Of a DNA stretch of 6,003 nt, positions 1 through 6,003 are shown piece after piece. The stretch lies in contig JAOTWK010000228.1 of assembly GCA_029862935.1 (NCBI GenBank), positions 1 to 6,003 of the forward strand, given 5' to 3'. Every line of letters begins with the position of its first letter. Position 1 is the stretch's first letter. Both the position numbers and the translations under genes were made by a program. This stretch comes from Gemmatimonadota bacterium. Lineage in GTDB: Bacteria > Gemmatimonadota > Gemmatimonadetes > Gemmatimonadales > GWC2-71-9. Below the pieces are notes generated by a model that ran no database searches, was not told the origin of the DNA, and worked only from the letters and a program-made list of their open reading frames with translations.

Positions 1-8
1 GGTGGCAT
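1..8 (-). CDS. Possible start of a next operon gene, cut by the left edge
   Basis: Four bases after the glgB TGA the transcript reads ATG CCA CC and then the window ends. The spacing suits another tightly packed co-directional gene, but no clear Shine-Dalgarno is seen and only two codons are visible. Genes such as treZ, treY, malQ or glgA are common neighbours in such clusters; which one, if any, cannot be told. Confidence 0.25.
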
Positions 9-12
9 GCGG

Positions 13-2223
13 TCAGCCGGCTGGTGCGAGCACGAGCACGCCGAGCGGCGGAAGCTTGAGGACGATCGATTGAGGATGACCGTGATATGGGACCGGGTCG
101 CTTGTGACCTCGGACAGCGTGTCGACATCGCTCCCGCCGTAGCGCCGGTCGTCGCTCGAGAAGCGCTCCAGGTACCGTCCGGCCGCCGGCGTGCCGATCC
201 GATAGTCGTCTCTCGGCACCGGGGTGAGATTCATGACCACGATCACATGCTCCTCACCGTCACGCCGGAGAAATGACAACACACTGCCCTCCCAATCGCC
301 GCAATCGATCCACGTGAACCCGTCCGGGTCGGGGTCCTTCCGCCACAGGCTCGGCGTCGTGCGATAGAGGTGTCCGAGGTCGGCCACGAACTGGCGGAAG
401 GCCGCGCGCATGGGATCGTCGGCGAGGTGCCAGTCGAGACTCACGTCGTGATTCCACTCCCCATCGGGCGCGAGCTCCGTGCCCATGAACACGAGCTTCT
501 TTCCTGGGCGTGTGTATTGGTAGGTCAACAGTGCCCGCAGATTGGCAAACCGTTGCCAGTCATCACCGGGCATCTTGCCCAGGAGTGAGCCTTTGCCGTG
601 GACGACCTCGTCGTGCGACAACGGCATGATGAAGCGCTCGCTGTGCTCGTACACCATGGCGAACGTGAGATCGTCTTGGTGGTACTTCCGGTGCACGGGC
701 TCCTTGGAGAAGTAGACGAGCGTGTCGTGCATCCAGCCCATATTCCACTTGAAGGTGAACCCCAGTCCGCCATCGTGGACGGGCCGCGACACGCCGGGCC
801 ACGCCGTCGATTCTTCCGCGATCATGAGACTACCGGGGTGGAGATCGGCGATCGTGCGGTTGAGCTCGGAGATGAACGTGACGGCCTCGAGGTTCTCGCG
901 TCCTCCATAGACGTTGGGAAGCCACTCACCGTGCTTCCGGCTGTAGTCCAGATAGAGCATCGACGCGACGGCATCCACGCGGAGCCCGTCGATGTGAAAT
1001 TCCTCGAGCCAGTACAGCGCGTTGGCAATGAGAAAGCTCTTCACCTCGTGGCGCCCGTAGTTGAAGATCAAGGTGCCCCAGTCGGGGTGTTCTCCGCGCC
1101 GTGCATCCTCGTGCTCATACAACGCGGTGCCGTCGAATCGACGCAGGGCGAAGTCATCCTTGGGGAAGTGCGCCGGCACCCAGTCGAGGATCACGCCGAT
1201 CCCGTGTTGGTGGCAGTAGTCCACGAAGTAGCGCAAATCATCGGGCGACCCGAATCGCGCGGTCGGGGCATAATAGCCGGAGACCTGGTATCCCCATGAG
1301 CCGCTGAACGGATGCTCGGCGATCGGCAGAAGCTCGATGTGCGTGAACCCGAGAGCCGTAACGTGGTCGACCAGGCGGGGTGCGATCTCGCGATACGTGA
1401 GCGGGCGATGGTCCTCCTCCGGGACGCGGGCCCAGGATCCGAGATGGACCTCGTAGATCGCCACGGGTTCGCGTAGGGGGTCCCACCGCGCACGCGCATC
1501 CATCCACTCCGCATCCTGCCACGTGTGCGACGATGCGAAGACCCGCGATGCGGTCGACGGCGGGTGCTCCATGGCGAGGGCGACCGGATCGGTTTTGACT
1601 CGGAGCAAACCGTCCTGCGTCTTGATCTCGTACTTGTAGAGCGCGCCGGGTGCGACACCGGGAACGAAGAGCTCGAAGATTCCTGAGACACCCAGGGAAC
1701 GCATCGGGAAGACGAGCCCATCCCAGACGCAGAAGTCTCCGACGACGCTCACCCGTCTTGCACTCGGCGCCCACACCGCGAACGCAACGCCTGCGACACC
1801 GTCGATGGTTCGCGGATGGGCACCGAGACACTCCCAGAGCCGACGGTGTGTGCCTTCCGAAAAGAGGTACACGTCCGTTTCGCCGAGCGTGGGCAGGAAG
1901 CGATAGGGATCGTCCCGCTCCCACGTGTCGCCGTTGGGAAACCGGAAGCGCAATCGATAGGTCAGCGGTGGCGAGAGGCGCAGCACAAACCGCCCAAACA
2001 GGCCTTCGGCGCCGAGCCGCAGCAGTGGCAGCGGGTCCCGTTCGGGCAGGAGTACGTCGACGGCAGTCGCCGCCGGGTGAAAGGCGCGGACCACCGTCCC
2101 CTGCTCACCGTCGCGATCCGCGGGATGCGCGCCGAGCAACGAATGGGGGTCAGAGTGATCCCCGGTCACGAGACGTCGCTGATCGTCCGCAAGCGGGATC
2201 GGCCCGGTCCACGCAGAAGTCAC
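13..2223 (-). CDS. glgB: 1,4-alpha-glucan branching enzyme GlgB (GH13 subfamily 9)
   Basis: GlgB cuts an alpha-1,4-glucan chain and transfers the fragment to a 6-hydroxyl, creating alpha-1,6 branches in glycogen; it acts in the cytoplasm. The product is 736 residues, close to the 728 of E. coli GlgB, with the same layout. An N-terminal beta module holds HSDPHSLLGAHP (23-34), and a CBM48 module at about 135-220 contains FAVWAPSARRVSVVGDF. The catalytic barrel carries DWVPAHFP (347-354), DGLRVDAVASMLY (412-424, nucleophile D417), MIAEEST (467-473, acid/base E470) and LSHDEVVHGKGSL (535-547, stabiliser D538). GGRENLEAV (440-448) is typical of the subfamily, and a C-terminal beta domain closes at about 630-736. 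The start is GTG, supported by the GGGAGGT five bases upstream and a 4-base GTGA overlap with the glgX stop. Both ends are in the window and the gene is intact. Together with the maltokinase upstream it fits maltose 1-phosphate-based glucan synthesis, but GlgB serves the ADP-glucose pathway equally well. Confidence 0.97.
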   Translation of the reverse strand: MTSAWTGPIPLADDQRRLVTGDHSDPHSLLGAHPADRDGEQGTVVRAFHPAATAVDVLLPERDPLPLLRLGAEGLFGRFVLRLSPPLTYRLRFRFPNGDTWERDDPYRFLPTLGETDVYLFSEGTHRRLWECLGAHPRTIDGVAGVAFAVWAPSARRVSVVGDFCVWDGLVFPMRSLGVSGIFELFVPGVAPGALYKYEIKTQDGLLRVKTDPVALAMEHPPSTASRVFASSHTWQDAEWMDARARWDPLREPVAIYEVHLGSWARVPEEDHRPLTYREIAPRLVDHVTALGFTHIELLPIAEHPFSGSWGYQVSGYYAPTARFGSPDDLRYFVDYCHQHGIGVILDWVPAHFPKDDFALRRFDGTALYEHEDARRGEHPDWGTLIFNYGRHEVKSFLIANALYWLEEFHIDGLRVDAVASMLYLDYSRKHGEWLPNVYGGRENLEAVTFISELNRTIADLHPGSLMIAEESTAWPGVSRPVHDGGLGFTFKWNMGWMHDTLVYFSKEPVHRKYHQDDLTFAMVYEHSERFIMPLSHDEVVHGKGSLLGKMPGDDWQRFANLRALLTYQYTRPGKKLVFMGTELAPDGEWNHDVSLDWHLADDPMRAAFRQFVADLGHLYRTTPSLWRKDPDPDGFTWIDCGDWEGSVLSFLRRDGEEHVIVVMNLTPVPRDDYRIGTPAAGRYLERFSSDDRRYGGSDVDTLSEVTSDPVPYHGHPQSIVLKLPPLGVLVLAPAG

Positions 2224-4355
2224 GCGGCACCTCCCTCGCGCCGTGCGCGCTCATATCGCAGCAGTACCAACGAATGGCGTACGAGCCGTACACCTTGGCC
2301 GTCGCCGACCGAGCCGGCTGCCAGTCGTGCCGTATTCATCAAATGGACCCACTGACCACGCTTCGGTAGGGACGGGAGGGCAAACAGGCGCGCACTCTGG
2401 CCACCGTTGAGCAGCAAGAGGACCGTGTCGCCTTCGATCGGCCGCCCGCGGTCGTCGACCTCGTCCGTTGCCTCGCCGTGTAACAACATGCCCAACACTT
2501 GGCTCGCAGGGTCATGCCAGTCGGCGTCGGTCATTGGCGTGCCGTCGGGCCGCAGCCAGACGACATCGGTTGCGCCGTCCACGCTCATAGGCCGTCCACT
2601 GAAGAAGCCGCGGCGCCGGAACACGGGGTGCCGCCGGCGCAAGCGGAACACGGATCGTGTGAACTTGAGGAACTCGCGGGCCCGCTCGTCGAGCGTCCAG
2701 TCGAGCCACGTGACGTCGCTGTCCAGACAGTACGCGTTGTTGTTGCCTCGTTGGGTGCGGCCGAGCTCGTCGCCATGACAGAGCATGGGGACGCCCTGGG
2801 AAAACGCCAGCGTCGCCAGGAGGTTGCGCTTGGCCCGCTCGCGGATGCGCACGATTCCCTCCTCCTCGGAGGGGCCCTCCACGCCCCAATTCCTGCTCCA
2901 ATTGGCGTCGATACCGTCGCGGTTGCCTTCCCCGTTGGCGTGATTGTGCTTCTGCTCGTAACTGACCAGGTCATGCAGCGTGAACCCGTCGTGGCACGTG
3001 ACGTAATTGATGCTCGCGTGCGGACTGCGGCCGCGCCGGTCGTACAGGTCACTGCTCCCGGACAGTCGGTAGGCGAGGTCGGCGATTTGGCCTGTGTCGC
3101 TCCGCCAAAAGCGTCGCACCGTGTCGCGGTACTGACCATTCCATTCCGCCCAACCGCTCGGGAAGTTCCCAACCTGGTAGCCACCCTCTCCGACATCCCA
3201 CGGTTCGGCGATGAGTTTGACCTGTGAGAGCACGGGATCTTGCTGAATGAAATCGAAAAAGCGCTGGAGTCGGTTCAACTCGAAGAGTTCTCGGGCGAGT
3301 GCCGGGGCCAGGTCGAAGCGGAACCCGTCGACGTGCATTTCCTGCACCCAGTAGCGGAGACTATCCATCATCAGCTGCATGGCGCGAAAATTTTGCATGT
3401 TGAGGGTGTTGCCGGTGCCGGTGAAGTCGAGGTAAAACCGTCGGTCCTCCGGATTCAAGCCGTAGTAGGAGACGTTGTCGATACCACGGAAGGACAGGGT
3501 CGGTCCGAACCGGTTGCCTTCGGCGGTGTGGTTGTACACGACATCCAGGATCACCTCGATGCCCGCGCGGTGCAGGCCTTTGACCATGCTCTTGAATTCG
3601 GCGACCTGCTGACCCAGATGCGCGGTCGCATACCGGGAATCCGGCGCGAAGAACCCGATGGTATTGTAGCCCCAATAGTTGCGGAGCCCACGCTCGATGA
3701 GGGGGCGCTCGCTCACGTGGTGGTGTACGGGCAGCAACTCTACCGCCGTGACGCCGAGAGTCGCGAGGTGTTCGAGGATCGGATCGGAAGCCATCCCGAG
3801 GTACGTGCCGCGCAGGTGCTCGGGGACGCCAGGATGCTTGGCGGTCATGCCCTTGACGTGGCACTCGTAGATCACGGTCCGATTCCACGGCGTGCGCGGC
3901 GGCTGGTCGTCCCCCCAGGTGAAAGCCGGGTCGATGACGACGCATTTGGGCACGAACGGGGCGCTGTCTCTGGTATCGAACGAGAGGTCTTCGTCGGCGG
4001 CACCCACGACATGCCCGACCAGGGCATCGTCCCAACGCACGTCCCCAGCCACGGCCTTGGCGTAGGGGTCGATCAAGAGCTTGTTGGCGTTGAAGCGGTG
4101 ACCCTCGTGGGGGGCGTACGGGCCGTGGACGCGAAAACCGTACAACAGCCCCGGGCGCACGTCCGGCAGATAGGCGTGCCACACCATGTTGGTGCGCTCA
4201 CGCAGAGTGACCCGTTCGGTCTCTCGGGTCGCGTCGAGGGGATCGAACAGGCAAAGTTCGATGGCGGTGGCATGCTCGGAAAAGAGCGCGAAGTTCACCC
4301 CTTCACCGTCCCACGTCGCTCCGAGCGAGTACGCGGTACCCGGCCAGACCCTCAT
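2220..4355 (-). CDS. glgX: Glycogen debranching enzyme GlgX (isoamylase-type, GH13 subfamily 11)
   Basis: GlgX hydrolyses alpha-1,6 branch linkages of glycogen, preferring short outer branches left after phosphorylase action, and releases malto-oligosaccharides in the cytoplasm. The 711-residue product is somewhat longer than the 657-residue E. coli enzyme but normal for the family. An N-terminal CBM48-like domain covers about residues 5-100, starting MRVWPGTAYSLGATWDG, the usual N-terminus in this family. The catalytic barrel follows, with DVVYNHT (271-277), HVDGFRFDLA (341-350, nucleophile D348), LIAEPWD (381-387, acid/base E384) and NYVTCHDGFTLHD (450-462, transition-state stabiliser D456). 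A C-terminal beta domain includes DTVLLLLNGG (643-652). The ATG at 4355 is chosen because family similarity begins there; the frame stays open to 4688, but that extension is serine-rich and overlaps mak. An in-frame GTG at 4364 is a less likely alternative. No Shine-Dalgarno is exposed before the ATG, so coupling to mak is likely. The stop overlaps the glgB start. Confidence 0.96.
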   Translation of the reverse strand: MRVWPGTAYSLGATWDGEGVNFALFSEHATAIELCLFDPLDATRETERVTLRERTNMVWHAYLPDVRPGLLYGFRVHGPYAPHEGHRFNANKLLIDPYAKAVAGDVRWDDALVGHVVGAADEDLSFDTRDSAPFVPKCVVIDPAFTWGDDQPPRTPWNRTVIYECHVKGMTAKHPGVPEHLRGTYLGMASDPILEHLATLGVTAVELLPVHHHVSERPLIERGLRNYWGYNTIGFFAPDSRYATAHLGQQVAEFKSMVKGLHRAGIEVILDVVYNHTAEGNRFGPTLSFRGIDNVSYYGLNPEDRRFYLDFTGTGNTLNMQNFRAMQLMMDSLRYWVQEMHVDGFRFDLAPALARELFELNRLQRFFDFIQQDPVLSQVKLIAEPWDVGEGGYQVGNFPSGWAEWNGQYRDTVRRFWRSDTGQIADLAYRLSGSSDLYDRRGRSPHASINYVTCHDGFTLHDLVSYEQKHNHANGEGNRDGIDANWSRNWGVEGPSEEEGIVRIRERAKRNLLATLAFSQGVPMLCHGDELGRTQRGNNNAYCLDSDVTWLDWTLDERAREFLKFTRSVFRLRRRHPVFRRRGFFSGRPMSVDGATDVVWLRPDGTPMTDADWHDPASQVLGMLLHGEATDEVDDRGRPIEGDTVLLLLNGGQSARLFALPSLPKRGQWVHLMNTARLAAGSVGDGQGVRLVRHSLVLLRYERARREGGAA
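2229..2235 (-). promoter_or_regulatory. Strong Shine-Dalgarno for glgB
   Basis: The transcript reads GGGAGGT, then five bases, then the GTG start of glgB at 2223-2221. This lies within the last codons of glgX, which encode R-E-G-G-A-A. The motif fixes the GTG as the glgB start and indicates efficient initiation there, in contrast to the glgX start, which has no such site. Confidence 0.85.
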
Positions 4356-4387
4356 GCGCAGCACCGTGGACAGCGCTGCGTCGTCAT
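4352..4387 (-). CDS. Possible 11-codon coupling or leader ORF between mak and glgX
   Basis: An ATG at 4387-4385 shares the sequence ATGA with the mak stop codon. It opens an 11-codon frame encoding MTTQRCPRCCA, whose TGA at 4354-4352 in turn overlaps the glgX ATG as ATGA. The frame thus bridges the gap exactly, with a 4-base overlap at each end, and it covers the whole hairpin at 4357-4380. No Shine-Dalgarno precedes it, so initiation would depend on ribosomes finishing mak. The peptide has three cysteines (C-P-R-C-C) but matches no family I recognise. It may be chance; if real, its role is more likely the act of translation than the peptide. Confidence 0.3.
   Translation of the reverse strand: MTTQRCPRCCA
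4357..4380 (-). promoter_or_regulatory. RNA hairpin covering the glgX ribosome-binding region
   Basis: In the transcript the arms CGCAGCGCTG and CGGTGCTGCG can pair over 10 consecutive positions (eight Watson-Crick pairs and two G-U wobbles) around a 4-base UCCA loop. The 3' arm ends one base before the glgX ATG, so the hairpin occupies the place of a Shine-Dalgarno; the only weak candidate, GGTG at 4365-4362, lies inside the stem. No U-run follows, so it is not an intrinsic terminator. The likely effect is to suppress independent initiation on glgX unless a ribosome arriving from upstream melts it. The pairing was read by eye; the regulatory role is inferred. Confidence 0.45.
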
Positions 4388-6003
4388 GGGGACGGGACGC
4401 TCGTCGGGAGGAGCTCGACAAGCCCGCGTAGCGGAATCGACACCCATTCGGGCCGGTTGTTGAGCTCGTAGTGCAACTCGTAGAATGCCTTGTTGAGCAC
4501 GTGATAGTCGAGCAGGATCCGTCGCTCTTCGGCCGCGCGAGGCACGAACGCCGCGTCGCCTGCAGTGTCGACATAGGACTTGAGGAAGACCTGTGACACC
4601 CACTGATACCAGCTCGTGGCCCAGGGTTCGAGCAGGTCGACATCGCCCACGCGGACGCCTCCACCGACGAGGGCGGACATGGCCGCATAGTGGAACGAGC
4701 GCAGCATCCCGGCTACGTCGCGGAACGGAGATCGTTTGAGACGCCGTTCGCCGAGGGAACGCGTCGGCTCCCCTTCGAAGTCGAGGATTGCGAAGTCCTT
4801 GCCGGTGAACAGCACTTGGCCGAGGTGATAGTCCCCATGCCCGCGAATGCGCTGGGCCCGGATCCGGCGATCCAAGATTTCCCGCAACCGTTGACGCAGC
4901 TGCGGCCGCGCGGCGAGAACCCGGCGGGCGTCGGGGCGCGCGGCCTTGGGCAGGTACCGCACCCGCTTTTCCAAGAGCCGGAGGGTCTCCGTTGCTCTCG
5001 TGCGGAGAGACTCGTAGAGCGAGCGCTGAAACATGGTTGTGAACGGCTCCGGCGCGAACGCCGGATCGGCCGTTTGTGAGGCCAATGCCAGGTGGAGCTC
5101 GGCGGTGCGCTGACCCAGGGTTCGGGCGGATTCCAGATACACACCGATCTGTTCGGCGGCTTCGACCGGCAGAGTGAGATCGAGCGCGTCTACGATGTGT
5201 TGCCATGGATGGACGATCGGCTCTTGGCCGTCCGCGCGTGCGGAGACCCGCTCGAAGTACTGATCGAGCGAATCTAGCGTGAGGCGCCACGCGTCCCCTT
5301 CGTTGATCACATAGGCGTGAATGATGCCCAGGGTCATGGAATCACGTCGGGGGCGCTGGTACTCGAGAGCGCCAGCCACCGGGGCCGTGTGCGCGAATCC
5401 AGTGCGCTCGGTGAGGAACCGCCCGACTTCGAGATCGGGGTTCACGCCTTCATCCAGTCGTCGAAACAGCTTCATGACCAGCTGGTCACCGTACACGACC
5501 GAGGTGTTGCTTTGTTCCGTCTTGAGCACGGTTGGGGTCACCGTGTCGGCGACCGCACGTACCCGCTGGCGGAAGCCACGGGTGGTGAAGCCGTGTACCG
5601 AACCGTCTACCCCTTTGCGGCTGCCGCGGCGCGCCACCATACGGGTGAGTTCCGTGCAGAACCGTGGATCGGCAAGCGCGTCGTACAGCACTCCCTCTAC
5701 GCTCGACTCAGAGCCATCGATGCGGACCCGCGCGATCACGTGTTGCAGGTCGTCGTCGGGTTCTCCCTCGGAGATGGCCGGCGCAAACGCCATCGGAATG
5801 TTGTAGAAATCCGGGGTTCCCTCCGAATATGTCACCTGCACGATCGTCAGATAGGCGTGGCTGTCGTCGACCGCCACTGGGACCGTTTCCATGATCTTCG
5901 TCGAGAGAATCTTGCGGGCCTTCCCGCCAAACCAGCGACGCGTCACGAGGAAGCGTGGCAAGATGCGCTCGAGCTTCGCCACGTGCTTCGTTCGGAAGAT
6001 GGT
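4384..6003 (-). CDS. Maltokinase, probably the C-terminal part of a trehalose synthase-maltokinase fusion (5' end outside window)
   Basis: Maltokinase phosphorylates maltose with ATP to maltose 1-phosphate, the donor for GlgE-type glucan synthesis. The frame runs from the right edge to a TGA at 4386-4384 and gives 539 visible residues. Counting from the GTG at 5982, an N-terminal cap begins with LPRFL and RRWFGGKAR (residues 8-24), a hallmark of the family. A nucleotide-binding segment with SNTSVVYG (158-165) is followed by VMKLFRR, whose K171 is the likely ATP-contacting lysine. The phosphotransferase catalytic loop HGDYHLGQVL (382-391) carries D384 as presumed catalytic base, and the metal-binding DFEGEP follows at 401-406. 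All key residues are present. The GTG at 5982 is probably an internal valine: the seven codons before it are open (T-I-F-R-T-K-H), no convincing Shine-Dalgarno precedes it, and this stretch resembles the linker between TreS and Mak in fused proteins. A stand-alone kinase with a start just outside the window remains possible. The stop overlaps an ATG (ATGA), and glgX follows 28 bases later. Confidence 0.9.
   Translation of the reverse strand, partial: TIFRTKHVAKLERILPRFLVTRRWFGGKARKILSTKIMETVPVAVDDSHAYLTIVQVTYSEGTPDFYNIPMAFAPAISEGEPDDDLQHVIARVRIDGSESSVEGVLYDALADPRFCTELTRMVARRGSRKGVDGSVHGFTTRGFRQRVRAVADTVTPTVLKTEQSNTSVVYGDQLVMKLFRRLDEGVNPDLEVGRFLTERTGFAHTAPVAGALEYQRPRRDSMTLGIIHAYVINEGDAWRLTLDSLDQYFERVSARADGQEPIVHPWQHIVDALDLTLPVEAAEQIGVYLESARTLGQRTAELHLALASQTADPAFAPEPFTTMFQRSLYESLRTRATETLRLLEKRVRYLPKAARPDARRVLAARPQLRQRLREILDRRIRAQRIRGHGDYHLGQVLFTGKDFAILDFEGEPTRSLGERRLKRSPFRDVAGMLRSFHYAAMSALVGGGVRVGDVDLLEPWATSWYQWVSQVFLKSYVDTAGDAAFVPRAAEERRILLDYHVLNKAFYELHYELNNRPEWVSIPLRGLVELLPTSVPSP

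Noticed and set aside
14..23. A 10-base perfect palindrome, CAGCCGGCTG, at the end of glgB as a terminator or operator
   Set aside because: With no loop it would not form a useful hairpin, no U-run follows, and it lies in the Pro-Ala-Gly codons and stop of glgB. It is explained by GC-rich coding sequence.
598..1299. A 233-codon plus-strand open frame opposite glgB
   Set aside because: It is a mirror of the glgB coding frame with no family resemblance, and it sits across the glgB catalytic core.
3240..4463. A 407-codon open frame on the plus strand opposite glgX and the end of mak
   Set aside because: It is antisense to an unmistakable GlgX with conserved catalytic motifs. GC-rich third codon positions commonly leave the opposite frame open, and its product shows no recognisable domain.
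4356..4688. A 111-residue N-terminal extension of GlgX
   Set aside because: The stretch is serine- and arginine-rich, has no family similarity, and overlaps the end of mak in another frame. GlgX similarity begins exactly at the ATG at 4355.
4352..5290. A 312-codon minus-strand frame inside the maltokinase gene
   Set aside because: It overlaps the maltokinase frame over its catalytic loop and gives an arginine/alanine/proline-rich product typical of a frame-shifted GC-rich gene. Only its last 11 codons, after the mak stop, are considered separately.

Overview
This window is a compact stretch of a bacterial alpha-glucan/trehalose operon. All genes lie on the minus strand, so transcription runs from the right edge towards the left. 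In transcription order they are: the 3' part of a maltokinase gene that is open to the right edge and probably the C-terminal half of a trehalose synthase-maltokinase (TreS-Mak) fusion; glgX, a glycogen debranching enzyme; and glgB, a 1,4-alpha-glucan branching enzyme. At the left edge there is a possible ATG of a further co-directional gene. No gene-free stretch longer than about 30 bases exists, and I see no RNA gene, mobile element, CRISPR array, promoter or rho-independent terminator.

How the genes fit together: TreS interconverts trehalose and maltose, Mak phosphorylates maltose to maltose 1-phosphate, GlgE (not in this window) polymerises that into alpha-1,4-glucan, GlgB adds alpha-1,6 branches, and GlgX removes short branches when the polymer is used. 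The cluster therefore looks like a GlgE-type glucan synthesis and turnover operon. The GlgE part is inferred, because no glgE is visible here.

The organism is a GC-rich bacterium (roughly 60% GC by eye) with strong GC bias at third codon positions, which explains the many long open frames on the opposite strand. The protein sequences resemble those of several GC-rich environmental Gram-negative phyla; I cannot name a phylum or species from this window.

The enzymes themselves are ordinary members of known families with intact catalytic residues. The least ordinary signal is the 32-base mak-glgX junction. It contains an 11-codon reading frame linked by a 4-base ATGA overlap at both ends (to the mak stop and to the glgX start), and a 10-bp RNA hairpin with a 4-base loop that covers the glgX ribosome-binding region. 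By contrast, glgB starts with a GTGA overlap and a strong exposed Shine-Dalgarno. This suggests glgX is translated only by coupling to the gene before it. I found nothing that I would call a new biological system.
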